64,000 bases of DNA from Corynebacterium yudongzhengii (GCF_003065405.1 NZ_CP026947.1:558001-622000); one strand, 5' to 3'. Positions 48,650 to 58,578 are shown, counted from the first letter of the stretch. Translations and numbers: made by a program. Notes: generated by a model from the letters alone, not told the origin.

Positions 48650-51600
48650 GATCTCACCGCGCCTGCTTGCCCAGATCCTCCAAGGGCCCGACCGGCGACC
48701 CAACGACCAGCAGGTCGCTGCCACCGCGGCGCCTCCGGGCCCGATGCTCGTCGTCGCCGGCGCCGGTGCCGGCAAGACCGAGACGATGGCCTCGCGTGTG
48801 CTCTGGCTCGTCGCCAACGGCTACGTCGACCCGGATGAGGTGCTGGGGCTGACGTTTACGCGCAAAGCCGCCCAGGAGCTCAGCCACCGCATTCGGCACC
48901 AGCTGCGCACCCTGGCGGGCAGCCCGAAAATCCGTGACCTGGACCCCAGCGGTGAGCTGCGCGAGAAACTCACCACCCAGCAGCCCACGGTGTTGACCTA
49001 TGACTCCTACGCCGGCCAGCTCATCCGCCAATACGGACTGCTCGTGCCGGTTGAGCCAGATGCCCGCCTCATCACCGAGGCCGAGCTCTACGCGCTGGCT
49101 CACCGGGTGGTCACCGACTACACAGGGGCGCTGACCACCACGAATGAAGTCCCATGGGTCACCGAGACTGTGCTCAAGCTGGCCACCGAGATGGATAACG
49201 CGCTGTTGGACGAGGACACCGTCGCCGAGCGCACCCAGCTGTTCATCGACACCGCCCACGAACTGCCCAAGCGCCAGAGTAACCGCAAAAACAGCCCCGA
49301 ATTTCCGAGCGATCTCAGGAAATGGCTCAATTGCCAACAGCTGCGCCTCGACCTCTTGCCGGTGGTGAGGGCACTCAAAAACACGCTTCGCGACGAAGGC
49401 CTGGTCACCTTCAACGAGCAGATGTCCGTCGCCGCCCGGCTCGTCTCCCAGAGACCGCTGGTCGCGGACTCGCAGCGGCGCCGGTACCGGGTGGTCATGC
49501 TCGATGAGTACCAGGACACCTCGCACGCCCAGCGCATCTTGCTCTCGCACCTCTACGGCACCCCGGAAGGTGTTGAGCGCGAGGTCGACGAATCCTTGAC
49601 CGTCACCGCCGTCGGCGATCCCATGCAGGCTATCTACGGCTGGCGAGGAGCGACGGTGGAAAACCTCGAGGAGTTCGTCAACGACTTCCCGCGGAGGGCG
49701 GATACGGCGCGTCGACAAGAGCTCACCACCTCGTGGCGCAACCCCGGCGACGTGTTGGAGATGGCCAACGACGTCTCCGAAGGCGTGTTCTTCCCTAACG
49801 GGGAGACTGCCGGGCGGCAGCGGCCCGTCGCCAAGCTGGAGCCGCGCGAGGACGCCGGCCCCGGCGAGGTAAGCCTCGCGCATTACGAGAGCGAGAAGGA
49901 AGAGATCTCCGCGATCGCCGATGTGATGGAACACCACTTCCACGCCACCCATGATGCGGGCAAGCCTTTTACCGGTGCGGTGCTGGTGCGCAAGAACAAA
50001 CAGAGCCAGCCCATCGCCCAGGAGCTGGCCGCCCGGGGTATTCCCTATGAGATCGTGGGGCTCGGCGGGCTGCTCACGATGCCGGAGGTCGCGGATATCG
50101 TCGCGATTGCCACGATGCTCATCCGTCCCGGCAACTCGCAGGCGGCGCTGCGGATCCTCTCCGGCCCCTTGGTCGGTCTGGGGATGAAAGACCTCACCGC
50201 GCTCGTCGAGCGTGCCCGCAACCTTTCCGGGCGTAAGGAGCGCACCGTTTTGCCGGATGATCCCACCGAACGCCTGCTCACCCAGCTCGATGAGGTCACC
50301 CAGGACCCGCCGGAGCAGATGGCCGGTCTCGGCGACGCGGTGGCGGATATCGGCGAGCCCGAGCGTTACTCGCCGGCCGGGTTGCGCCGCCTGCAGGAAC
50401 TCTCCGCGAAGCTGCGGCACTTGCGGACCACCAGCCTGGCGAAGTCCCTGCCGGATCTCTTCGCCGATATCGAGACCGTCTTCGATATCCGCACCGAGAT
50501 CCTCAGCCGCCCGGATGCCGTGGAGCGTGGGGGAGCGGTGCACCTGGACAAGCTGCTATCCACCGTCGCCGCCTACCACGGCGATAGCCTCGCCGGTCTG
50601 CTCGATTATTTTGAGCTTGCCAAGGAGCACGAAAACGGCCTCGAGCCCGGTGAGGTCACCGTGCGCGAAGACCGCGTGCAGATCCTTACCGCGCACAAGG
50701 CCAAGGGCCTGCAATGGGATGTCGTCGCCGTGGCCCACGCTGATAAAGCCACCTATACATCCCTGACGGAAACGTATCTCACCAAACCGTATCTGGTCCC
50801 TCCCGCCGACGCCGGCGAGCGCTACGAGGAAGCCGGCGACCGCAAGGACTTCACCGACGGCGGCAAAGAGTGGATAGAAACAGTGAAGGCCGAGCAGGCT
50901 GAGGAAGCCGCGCGCCTGTTCTACGTCGCCATGACGCGCACCGAACGGGTGCTCTCCATCACCGCGAGTGGGAAAGAGCCCTATGCGCCCTTCGCGCAGC
51001 TGAAGGAGAAGTTCCCGCAGGTGGTGACGCACTGGGCTGTCGCCGCCGAGAAGACCACAGACAAGGAGGAGCCCAAGACCGGCCTGTTTCCCGCCCTGGA
51101 CGTCGATGAGGACACCGGCGCCGGCGCCGCCTTTGTGCGCTCCGCGCTGGAGGAGCTGCCCGCAGCCAGCCGCGGCGAGACCTTCGACTTCTGGGAACGC
51201 GAAGTCGATGCCCTCATCGAGGAACACGAGGCTTTGTCCGCGCCCGTCGTGGAGGTTGAGATCCCTGGCGATCTCACCGCCACCGACATGGTGAACCTCA
51301 GCGCCGATCGCGAGCAGTTCGCCCGCCGCAGCCGCCGCCCCGTGCCCTTCAAACCCAACGCGTACGCCAAGCGCGGCACCGCGTTTCACCAGTGGCTCGA
51401 GGACCGCTTCGGCGCGCAGTCGCTTCTCGACGAAGACCAACTCCCCGGCATCGGCGAGCCCGATCTCGACGACGAGCAGGTCGCCGAACTCAAAGACGCC
51501 TTCCTGCGCTCGCCGTGGGCCCAGCGCACGCCCACCTACGTCGAGTACCCCTTCGAGGTGGCCATCGGCACCACCATGGTCCGCGGCCGCATGGACGCCA

Positions 51601-51860
51601 TCTTCCGCCAGCCCGACGGCTCGTGGTTGATCGTCGACTGGAAGACCGGCCGGCCCCCGGTGGGGGAGCAGAAGCGCTCCGCCGAGATGCAGCTGGCCGT
51701 CTACCGCGAGGCCTGGCGACGCATCGTCGGTGAAGACGTCCCAGTAGACGCCGAGTTCTACTACGTCCTGCACGATCAGCGGCTGAAACCGGATGATCTC
51801 TACGACGGGGAGCGCTTGAAAGAGATGCTGTCCTTATCCGCCGAGGGCGAGAAGCGCTAG
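48642..51860 (+). CDS. adnB: AdnB-like subunit of the AdnAB helicase-nuclease
   Basis: Protein of 1072 aa. An intact SF1A motor: Walker A VAGAGAGKTETMASRV, Ia GLTFTRKAAQEL, II VMLDEYQDTSHAQ, III GDPMQAIYGWRGA, IV TTSWRNPGDVL, V TAHKAKGLQWD, VI YVAMTRTERVL. The C-terminal nuclease has GTAFHQWLEDRFG, GRMDAIFRQPDG and IVDWKTGRPP. It is the driving motor of the pair. The start lies inside the adnA end. Confidence 0.93.
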   Translation: MAEISPRLLAQILQGPDRRPNDQQVAATAAPPGPMLVVAGAGAGKTETMASRVLWLVANGYVDPDEVLGLTFTRKAAQELSHRIRHQLRTLAGSPKIRDLDPSGELREKLTTQQPTVLTYDSYAGQLIRQYGLLVPVEPDARLITEAELYALAHRVVTDYTGALTTTNEVPWVTETVLKLATEMDNALLDEDTVAERTQLFIDTAHELPKRQSNRKNSPEFPSDLRKWLNCQQLRLDLLPVVRALKNTLRDEGLVTFNEQMSVAARLVSQRPLVADSQRRRYRVVMLDEYQDTSHAQRILLSHLYGTPEGVEREVDESLTVTAVGDPMQAIYGWRGATVENLEEFVNDFPRRADTARRQELTTSWRNPGDVLEMANDVSEGVFFPNGETAGRQRPVAKLEPREDAGPGEVSLAHYESEKEEISAIADVMEHHFHATHDAGKPFTGAVLVRKNKQSQPIAQELAARGIPYEIVGLGGLLTMPEVADIVAIATMLIRPGNSQAALRILSGPLVGLGMKDLTALVERARNLSGRKERTVLPDDPTERLLTQLDEVTQDPPEQMAGLGDAVADIGEPERYSPAGLRRLQELSAKLRHLRTTSLAKSLPDLFADIETVFDIRTEILSRPDAVERGGAVHLDKLLSTVAAYHGDSLAGLLDYFELAKEHENGLEPGEVTVREDRVQILTAHKAKGLQWDVVAVAHADKATYTSLTETYLTKPYLVPPADAGERYEEAGDRKDFTDGGKEWIETVKAEQAEEAARLFYVAMTRTERVLSITASGKEPYAPFAQLKEKFPQVVTHWAVAAEKTTDKEEPKTGLFPALDVDEDTGAGAAFVRSALEELPAASRGETFDFWEREVDALIEEHEALSAPVVEVEIPGDLTATDMVNLSADREQFARRSRRPVPFKPNAYAKRGTAFHQWLEDRFGAQSLLDEDQLPGIGEPDLDDEQVAELKDAFLRSPWAQRTPTYVEYPFEVAIGTTMVRGRMDAIFRQPDGSWLIVDWKTGRPPVGEQKRSAEMQLAVYREAWRRIVGEDVPVDAEFYYVLHDQRLKPDDLYDGERLKEMLSLSAEGEKR

Positions 51861-51871
51861 AGTCAGCGAAC

Positions 51872-52945
51872 ATGAGCCAGCATTTTCGCGAGCGCTTCCG
51901 CGGTGACGTGGAACTCAGCGATCTTCCGGGTCACGCCCTCTTAAACGTCATCCGGATTCCTCACTCGGTGGCCTTAAGCCCTTGGGGGCTGATCGGGCGA
52001 CGCCTTCTCTATGCGTTCATCCTGCTCATGGCCATCGCCGGGATCGTGTATATCGACCGTGACGGGTATACCAACCTGCGCACGTTCGTCGACGCCGTCT
52101 ACTACTCGGCCGTGTCCCTCTCGACCACCGGCTATGGCGACATCGCCCCGGTCAGCCAGCGGGCCCGCCTCATCAACATCCTCGTGATCACCCCGGCCCG
52201 CGTGGCTTTCCTGATCCTCTTGGTCGGCACCACCTTGTCCGTGCTCACCGAGAACTCCCGCCGCACCTTACAGATCCAACGTTGGAGGAAAACCGTGCGT
52301 AACCACACCGTCGTCATCGGCTACGGCACCAAGGGCCGCTCCGCGGTGTCCGCCTTGCTTTCCGACGGCTTAAGCCCGAACCAGATCGTCGTCATCGACA
52401 CCGACCGCGACGCCCTCGACCGAGCCGAGCGCCGCGGGCTCGTCACCGTCCAGGGCTCGGGCACTAAGGGCGATGTGCTCAAGATCGCCGGGGTGCCGAG
52501 GGCCCGCAGCGTCGTCGTCGCCCCGAGTTCCGACGACACCGCCGTGCTGGTCACCCTCTCCGTGCGGGAGATCGCCCCGAAGGCGATGATCGTCTCCTCG
52601 GTCCGCGAGGTCGAAAACCAGCACCTGCTCGAGCAATCGGGCGCCGATTCCGTCGTCATCTCCTCCGAAACCGCCGGCCGGATGCTGGGGCTGGCCACCG
52701 TGACGCCGACCGTCGTGGAGATGATGGAAGACCTCCTCAGCGCCGACGAGGGCTTCGCCATCGCCGAGCGCACCGTGATGGAAGACGAGGTCGGCGCCAA
52801 CCCCCGCCACCTCGCCGACATCGTGCTCGGCGTGGTGCGCTCCGGCGAGCTCTACCGCATCGACTCGCCCGAATCCGAGGCCGTCGAACCCGGCGACCGG
52901 CTTCTATACATCCGCCGCACCACCGGACAGCAGGGGCGCGCATGA
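51872..52945 (+). CDS. cglK: Potassium channel with RCK (TrkA-N/TrkA-C) domain, CglK-like
   Basis: Protein of 357 aa. TM1 LIGRRLLYAFILLMAIAGIV, pore with selectivity filter STTGYGDIAP, TM2 LINILVITPARVAFLILLV, then RCK: NAD-binding HTVVIGYGTKGRSAVSALL, VIDTDRDALDRAERRG, and a TrkA-C end. It matches the single K+ channel CglK of C. glutamicum in architecture and place. The stop overlaps nudC (ATGA). Confidence 0.88.
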   Translation: MSQHFRERFRGDVELSDLPGHALLNVIRIPHSVALSPWGLIGRRLLYAFILLMAIAGIVYIDRDGYTNLRTFVDAVYYSAVSLSTTGYGDIAPVSQRARLINILVITPARVAFLILLVGTTLSVLTENSRRTLQIQRWRKTVRNHTVVIGYGTKGRSAVSALLSDGLSPNQIVVIDTDRDALDRAERRGLVTVQGSGTKGDVLKIAGVPRARSVVVAPSSDDTAVLVTLSVREIAPKAMIVSSVREVENQHLLEQSGADSVVISSETAGRMLGLATVTPTVVEMMEDLLSADEGFAIAERTVMEDEVGANPRHLADIVLGVVRSGELYRIDSPESEAVEPGDRLLYIRRTTGQQGRA

Positions 52946-53703
52946 GTAATACCGCCCGTGACCTCGTCCTCATCAGCCCCGAGGGCTATATCCTCACCGA
53001 CCACGGGCGCCCCACCACCGGCCAGCTCCCGGTCGATCCCGGCCGGCTCATCCGCGTCGACGAGAACACCTGGGCCGTCCGGCTTACCGATAGAGAAGAC
53101 GCCGAGCTGCGCGACGCCGGGCTGGTACACACCGCAGCGCGTTCGCTTCTCGACGATCGCCGCATCGCTCGCGCCCTCGCCCTCGTGGACAACCGCGAGC
53201 GCGTGCTCTTCGACCCCCGCGACGGCTCGCCGGTGAGCTTCGATGCCGACAACATCGTCGCCCGCGGCGAGGGCGGGCCGATCTTCCCGCGCATTGACCC
53301 GGCCGTCATCGGGCTCATCACCGACCCGGATGATGAGTACCTGTTGCTCGGCCGCAAAGCCGGCGGCGAGTACTACTCCTTGATCGCCGGCTACGTCGAA
53401 GCCGGCGAGAACCTCGAGGAAGCCTTCTACCGCGAGGCCTTCGAAGAAACCGGCCGGCGCATCCGGAACATCATCTACCGGGGCAGCCAACCCTGGCCCA
53501 TGGGTGGCTCCCTTATGGTGGGATTCGAAGCTATTACCGACGATCGCGACCCCCAAGCCGCCACCGACGGCGAGCTCGACGACGTCCGCTGGACCGACCG
53601 GCCAGGCCTCGATAACGTACCGCTGGCAGGCCCGGGCTCGATCGCTCGCAGCCTCATCGACGACTGGCGCAACCGCACAAACGAAGCCACCAACGAAAGC
53701 TAG
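52942..53703 (+). CDS. nudC: NAD+ diphosphatase / NADH pyrophosphatase, Nudix family
   Basis: Protein of 253 aa. Nudix box GYVEAGENLEEAFYREAFEE followed by TG, and the NudC-specific SQPWPMGGSLMVGF (canonical SQPWPFPxS) mark it as NAD(H)- and possibly NAD-capped-RNA-hydrolysing. The four-Cys zinc ribbon of E. coli NudC is absent. Its start overlaps cglK by four bases and uvrD2 follows 14 bp later. Confidence 0.88.
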   Translation: MSNTARDLVLISPEGYILTDHGRPTTGQLPVDPGRLIRVDENTWAVRLTDREDAELRDAGLVHTAARSLLDDRRIARALALVDNRERVLFDPRDGSPVSFDADNIVARGEGGPIFPRIDPAVIGLITDPDDEYLLLGRKAGGEYYSLIAGYVEAGENLEEAFYREAFEETGRRIRNIIYRGSQPWPMGGSLMVGFEAITDDRDPQAATDGELDDVRWTDRPGLDNVPLAGPGSIARSLIDDWRNRTNEATNES

Positions 53704-53717
53704 AGTCCTTCAACACC

Positions 53718-55763
53718 GTGATCAACCTCGACGAACTCGATCCCGATCAGCGCGTGGCGGCCACCGCCCCACGCGGACCCGTGTGCATCCTCGCCGGCGC
53801 CGGCACCGGCAAAACCCGCACGATTACCTACCGCATCGCGCATCTCATCGACTCCGGCTTCGTCGGCCAGCACCGCGTCCTCGCGGTGACGTTTACTTCT
53901 CGGGCGGCGGGGGAGATGCGCGATCGCCTGGCGTCCATGGGGATCGGCGCGGTGCAGGCGCGCACCTTCCACGCCGCCGCGCTGCGCCAGCTGCGCTACT
54001 TCTGGCCCCAGGTGGCCGGCGATCTGCCCTGGACGCTCATCGATAACAAGTTCCCCCTGGTGGGGCGGGCCGCGCGCAGCATCGGTGTCGATTCCACGAA
54101 AGAAAACGTCCGCGACCTGCTCAGCGAGATCGAATGGGCCAAAGCCTCTTTGATCACCGCGGATGACTACGCGGAGAAGATCTCTGGCACCGATCGCACG
54201 CCCCCGATGGACCCAGCGAAAGTCGCCGAGGTCTACCGCCGCTACGAGCAGTCCAAGACCAGCTCCGAGGGCATGGCCTTAGATTTCGACGACCTGCTCC
54301 TCCACGTCGCCGGGGCCCTCGAGAACGCTCCTGCGGTGGCGGAGGAGTTTCGCTCGCAGTACCGCAGCTTCGTGGTCGACGAGTACCAGGACGTCACCCC
54401 GCTGCAGCAACGCGTCCTCAACGCCTGGCTGGGAGATCGCGACGACCTCACCGTGGTCGGCGATGCGAATCAGACGATCTACTCATTCACCGGCGCCAGC
54501 CCGCAGTATCTTTTGAACTTTTCGCGGACATACGACAACGCGACCGTCGTCAAGCTGCAACGCGACTACCGCTCGACCCCGCAGATCACCGGCCTCGCCA
54601 ACACGGTGATCGGCCAGGCGAAAGGCCGCATCGCCGGCACCCGCCTGGAGCTGAGGGGCATGCGCGATAACGGCCCCGAGCCCAGTTTTGCCTCCTACGA
54701 CGACGAGCCCACCGAGGCCCGCGAGGTCGCCGGGCGGATCCTCACCCTGCTCAACCAGGGCGTGCCCGCCAGCGAAATCGCGGTGCTCTACCGCATCAAC
54801 GCCCAGTCGCAGGTCTTCGAGCAAGCGCTTGCCGATGCCGGCATCGTCTACCAAGTCCGCGGCGGCGAAGGCTTCTTCGAGCGCCCCGAGATCCAGCAGG
54901 CCATCCGGGAACTCACCCGCGCTACCCGCCGCGACGACCTTCCCGACGACCCCGTGCAGATCGCCCGCGCCGCCTTCGTGCCCCTGGGGCTGTCCGCCAC
55001 CGAACCCGAGGGCGCGCAAGCCCGTGAGCGCTGGCAATCGCTCAATGCGCTCGTCGAACTCGTCGAAGAGATCGTGCGCACGGCGGAAGGCATCGACTTA
55101 CCCGGCGTGCTGAAAGACCTGCGCCGGCGCGCCGAATCCAAACAGCCGCCCACCGTGGAGGGCGTGACCCTGGCCAGCCTGCACGCCGCCAAGGGCCTGG
55201 AGTGGGACGCGGTGTTCCTGGTCGGGCTCGTCGATAATACCCTGCCGATCTCACATGCGATCAAAGCCGGCGATAGCCAGATCGAAGAGGAACGCCGCCT
55301 GTTCTACGTCGGCATTACCCGCGCCCGCGAGCATTTGCATCTCTCGTACGCGCTCGCCCGGCAGGAGGGCGGACGCAAAACGCGTAGCCGCTCGCGCTTT
55401 CTCGACGGCATCGCGCCCGAGACCGCCGCCGAGGGTCCGAAGAGCCGGCGCGCGCGGCCGAAGCGCTGCCGCGAGTGCGGCAAACCGCTGAACTCTCCGG
55501 CGGATAAGGTGCTCGGACGGCACGAGAGCTGCCCGAGTGCCGCCGATAACGAAGTCTTCGAGGCCTTGCGCGCATGGCGGGCCGAGGAGGCGCGGGAACA
55601 AGGGGTGCCGGCGTATGTGGTCTTCTCCGATGCCACGCTCATGGCGATCGCCGAGGCGCTGCCCGGCAATGACAACGAGCTTCTCGACGTCTCCGGCATC
55701 GGTCCCGTCAAGGTGGAGAGATACGGCGCCGACGTGCTCGGCGTTTTATATCCGTTCCGCTGA
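53718..55763 (+). CDS. uvrD2: ATP-dependent DNA helicase UvrD2
   Basis: SF1 helicase of 681 aa. Motif I LAGAGTGKTRTITYRI, Ia AVTFTSRAAGEMRDRL, II VVDEYQDVTPLQQ, III GDANQTIYSFTGA, IV LQRDYRSTPQI, V SLHAAKGLEWDAVFL, VI YVGITRAREHL. The UvrD2 tail follows: a Cys-motif CRECGKPLNSPADKVLGRHE with SCPS (tetracysteine) and an HRDC domain ending DVSGIGPVKVERYGADVL. GTG start. The tetracysteine identifies UvrD2 over UvrD1. Confidence 0.93.
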   Translation: MINLDELDPDQRVAATAPRGPVCILAGAGTGKTRTITYRIAHLIDSGFVGQHRVLAVTFTSRAAGEMRDRLASMGIGAVQARTFHAAALRQLRYFWPQVAGDLPWTLIDNKFPLVGRAARSIGVDSTKENVRDLLSEIEWAKASLITADDYAEKISGTDRTPPMDPAKVAEVYRRYEQSKTSSEGMALDFDDLLLHVAGALENAPAVAEEFRSQYRSFVVDEYQDVTPLQQRVLNAWLGDRDDLTVVGDANQTIYSFTGASPQYLLNFSRTYDNATVVKLQRDYRSTPQITGLANTVIGQAKGRIAGTRLELRGMRDNGPEPSFASYDDEPTEAREVAGRILTLLNQGVPASEIAVLYRINAQSQVFEQALADAGIVYQVRGGEGFFERPEIQQAIRELTRATRRDDLPDDPVQIARAAFVPLGLSATEPEGAQARERWQSLNALVELVEEIVRTAEGIDLPGVLKDLRRRAESKQPPTVEGVTLASLHAAKGLEWDAVFLVGLVDNTLPISHAIKAGDSQIEEERRLFYVGITRAREHLHLSYALARQEGGRKTRSRSRFLDGIAPETAAEGPKSRRARPKRCRECGKPLNSPADKVLGRHESCPSAADNEVFEALRAWRAEEAREQGVPAYVVFSDATLMAIAEALPGNDNELLDVSGIGPVKVERYGADVLGVLYPFR

Positions 55764-55781
55764 GCTTGCGGTTTAAGCGTT

Positions 55782-56648
55782 TTAAGCCGCGCGCGACTGT
55801 TCCTCGGCCGCGAAGCACACCGGGCAGTTGTCGTGCCGGGCCAGCACGAAGGCGTGCCCGCGCGCCGGGGCATAAGGATCGATGAGCCGCACCTCCCCGG
55901 CCCGGGGAGGAGCGTGGGCGGTAGTGGTATAAATCTGGCCCGTGATCTGCAGCAACAGCCCCGTCAGTCCGGCCGCCGTGGCGGCTATCGCCACCGGGTC
56001 CTGGCGCAGCGTGCCCGGGGCCTGATCGATTTGGGTGGCCACTTGATGGAAGTGCTCGTCCTGATCCACCCAGTGCAGCTGCAGACACACCGGACACGGG
56101 CCTTCGTCGGCGATGCGCGCCGGGCCGACGATCCCGCGGGCGTCGTACGCGAGCACCGGGATGACGGTGGGCCGGTGTGTCAGCCACGTGATACAGCGCG
56201 CGAAATCGATAGCTGGGCGATCGACGATCACCAGCGGGGCGCCGGGGCAGATATCGGCGACGACCTCGTCTTCCGGCTCGCCGGGATAGGGGCGATGGAC
56301 CCGGAAACCCGCCTCGCCGAGCTGGCGGGCACACGCTGTGGCCAGCGGACTGGTGCCGATGAGCACCACCGACGGCGAGCTGCGCTCCTGCAGGATGCCG
56401 TAGGTGAGGAGTTCGTCGATAAGCTCTTCGGCCACGAACCGGGACAAGCCGGCCTGCATCAGTCGGCGCAGCGCGCGCGGGCGGAGGGTCGGGCGGCGCA
56501 GGGCGGCCAGGGCCATGGCGAGGCGGCCGGGATCGGTGGTGGCGACGATGCCGGCGCGGGCCGAGTCGAGGCCGAATTGGACGGCGTCGTCGCCGCGGAG
56601 GAAGACGTCGGCGCCGGGGTGGAGGATGTATTCGTTGCGCGGTCTCAT
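55782..56648 (-). CDS. Orphan E1/cyclodehydratase-like protein (TOMM leader-binding type)
   Basis: Protein of 288 aa. The N-terminal 90 residues form a winged-helix-like region (RRLMQAGLSRFVAEELIDEL). The middle is a nucleotide-binding Rossmann-type segment (SSPSVVLIGTSPLATACARQ). The C-terminal region GPCPVCLQLHWVDQDEHFHQ followed by a helix ending LLLQITGQ and CPVCFAA is the zinc-type Cys pair arrangement of E1-like proteins that bind peptide leaders in azole-modified peptide pathways. No YcaO enzyme, dehydrogenase or precursor peptide is seen nearby. Function unknown. Confidence 0.6.
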   Translation of the reverse strand: MRPRNEYILHPGADVFLRGDDAVQFGLDSARAGIVATTDPGRLAMALAALRRPTLRPRALRRLMQAGLSRFVAEELIDELLTYGILQERSSPSVVLIGTSPLATACARQLGEAGFRVHRPYPGEPEDEVVADICPGAPLVIVDRPAIDFARCITWLTHRPTVIPVLAYDARGIVGPARIADEGPCPVCLQLHWVDQDEHFHQVATQIDQAPGTLRQDPVAIAATAAGLTGLLLQITGQIYTTTAHAPPRAGEVRLIDPYAPARGHAFVLARHDNCPVCFAAEEQSRAA

Positions 56649-56665
56649 GTCTAGTATGGACTGCC

Positions 56666-57196
56666 ATGACCGCTAGTGAGGTTCCGCTTCCCGAAGGTAT
56701 CGCGCATATCGAGGTCATCCGCTCAGCGAAGCGGCGCAAAACCGTGCAGGCCCGCCTCGAGGGGGACACGGTCGTCGTGCGTATCCCCGCGCGGATGAGT
56801 CGGGCGGAGGAGAAGGAGGCGGTGGCGGAGATCGTCGCCAAGCTGCGGCGCAAAACCCACAACGCCGCGCCTTCGAACGCTGAGCTCGAGGCCCGCGCCC
56901 GCCGCCTCAACGACAAGCTTCTCGACGGCCGCGCCCGCATCAGCTCGATCCGGTGGGTGAGTAACCAAAACACCCGGTGGGGGTCGTGTTCGACCGCCAC
57001 CGGGGATATCCGGATCAGTGACCGTTTAAAGAAGGTGCCTGACTACGTGTTGGATTCGGTTGTGGTGCACGAGCTGGTGCACACCTTCATCCCTGGCCAC
57101 ACCCGAGAGTTTCACGCGTGGGCCGATAGGGCGCCACAGGCGGAGCGGGCCCGCGGCTACTTGGAGGCCTATCAGCGCTGGGGCCCTAGCGCTTAG
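56666..57196 (+). CDS. M48-type (YgjP/SprT-like) metallopeptidase
   Basis: Protein of 176 aa. RSAKRRKTVQARLEGDTVVV start, then WVSNQNTRWGSCSTATGDIR and the zinc motif VVHELVHTFIPGHTREFHAW with two His and Glu plus a downstream His. This is the DUF45/YgjP family of small cytosolic zincins. It starts 18 bp from the divergent E1-like gene and converges on the next gene with a 4-bp stop overlap. Confidence 0.85.
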   Translation: MTASEVPLPEGIAHIEVIRSAKRRKTVQARLEGDTVVVRIPARMSRAEEKEAVAEIVAKLRRKTHNAAPSNAELEARARRLNDKLLDGRARISSIRWVSNQNTRWGSCSTATGDIRISDRLKKVPDYVLDSVVVHELVHTFIPGHTREFHAWADRAPQAERARGYLEAYQRWGPSA

Positions 57197-58578
57197 CGCT
57201 CGGTGCCTTCGTCGTCGTCCTTGTTGTCTTCCTCGTTGTCTTCTTGGCGCAGCATCTCCTCGAGCTTCGCGAACTCCTCGTCGAAGTTCTTATCCTCAGA
57301 GTCATCGAGCAGGCCGTCGATGAACTCGGCGGGGGCGTCGAGGTGCTCGGCGGCCGGCAAAAAGTCCGGGTGATCCCAGACCTTGTCGCGGCGTTCGATG
57401 CCCACCGCCACGGTGGAGCGGCGCCACAGCTCGACGGCGTCGGCGACCTTCGGGGCCGCGAACTCGATGCCGACGACCTTGGAGAATGCGTTTTCCGCGC
57501 TGCCGCCGGACGCCCGCCGGCGCTTCCACGCCTCGCTGAGCTGCTCCGCCGAGGGGATGCGCTCGCCGAGTGCCTCGTTGACGACGTACTCCGCCCAGCC
57601 TTCCACCAGCGCCAGCAGGGTCTCCAGGCGCGAGACCGCCGCCGCGTTGCGGGAGGTGATCCGCGGCGAGAGATCCATGCCCTGCAGCCGGCCGAGGGCC
57701 TCCTGCATAGCCTGCGGATCACCGGAGTCGAGGTTGAGCTCGCGGGTGGCTTCCTCGATGTGCGACGTATCAATGACCAGGCCCGCCGCGTATTCCTCCA
57801 CCGAGGAGACGAGGCGTTCGACCAGCCACGGCACGTGCGTGAACAGGCGCTGGCGGGCGGCCTCGCGTGCCGCGATGTAGACCATGACCTCCTGGCTCGG
57901 CAGGTTCAGCTCGCGCGCCGCGCCCTGCACGTTCGCCGGCAGCAGGGCGATGGTGTTGTCGGGGGCGACCGGCAGGCCGAAGTCCGAGCCGGTGAGCGCC
58001 TGCTTCGCCAGGTCCCCCAAGGCGTGGCCCAGCTGCATGCCGAAGTTCATGCTGCTCATCTGCTGCATCATCTGCCCCATCGGGCCCATCATCTCGCGGG
58101 CCTCGGCGGGCAGCGCCTCCAGCTGCGCCTCATTCATGTGCTCCGCCACCGGGGAGACCATGCGCTTCCACTTCGGCAGGGTGTGCTCCAGCCAGTCCTG
58201 CGCGTTCCAGGCGGTCACGGTGCCGCTTACCGACGGCAACGTAGTCGCCTCATCCAGCCACAGCTCAGCCAGGCGGGTAGCTTCGGCGACGGCAGTGGCG
58301 TCCTGGGAGCTGGTCCGAGACACCGAGCCGATCTGCTGGCGGGCGATGCGGCCCGCTAGGTCATAGTTGACGGAGCCGCGGCCTTCCTCGGAGTTCATGG
58401 ACGTGCCCATGCCGGAGAGCATCTGCCCGAACTGGTTGAGAATGTCCCCCAGACCGCCGGAGCCACCGCTACCGCCAGCACCGAAACCGAAGGCGCCGAA
58501 CGGGTTCTGGTTCTGGTCGCGCCGACGATCGTCATCGTCGTCGTCGTTATTGAAGGAGAAACCGAATCCGTTACTCAT
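57193..58578 (-). CDS. Zincin_2 family protein, probable zinc site degenerate
   Basis: Protein of 461 aa. A Gly/Asp/Asn-rich N-terminus (FGFSFNNDDDDDDRRR) leads to a helical body with MMGPMGQMMQQMSSMNFGMQ. In family members a helix like EAAHQRLF contributes a metal His; here it reads REAARQRLFTHVPWL, with Arg at that place. Acidic C-terminal tail DNEEDNKDDDEGTE. ATG 58578 is preferred over the start three codons upstream. Convergent with the M48 gene, divergent from the Lon-like protease. Confidence 0.7.
   Translation of the reverse strand: MSNGFGFSFNNDDDDDDRRRDQNQNPFGAFGFGAGGSGGSGGLGDILNQFGQMLSGMGTSMNSEEGRGSVNYDLAGRIARQQIGSVSRTSSQDATAVAEATRLAELWLDEATTLPSVSGTVTAWNAQDWLEHTLPKWKRMVSPVAEHMNEAQLEALPAEAREMMGPMGQMMQQMSSMNFGMQLGHALGDLAKQALTGSDFGLPVAPDNTIALLPANVQGAARELNLPSQEVMVYIAAREAARQRLFTHVPWLVERLVSSVEEYAAGLVIDTSHIEEATRELNLDSGDPQAMQEALGRLQGMDLSPRITSRNAAAVSRLETLLALVEGWAEYVVNEALGERIPSAEQLSEAWKRRRASGGSAENAFSKVVGIEFAAPKVADAVELWRRSTVAVGIERRDKVWDHPDFLPAAEHLDAPAEFIDGLLDDSEDKNFDEEFAKLEEMLRQEDNEEDNKDDDEGTER

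Noticed and set aside
55708..57000. 430-aa minus-strand frame overlapping the E1-like gene
   Set aside because: The 288-aa frame at 55782-56648 has CPVC motifs and domain logic; this frame is Arg/Pro/His-rich and lacks any.
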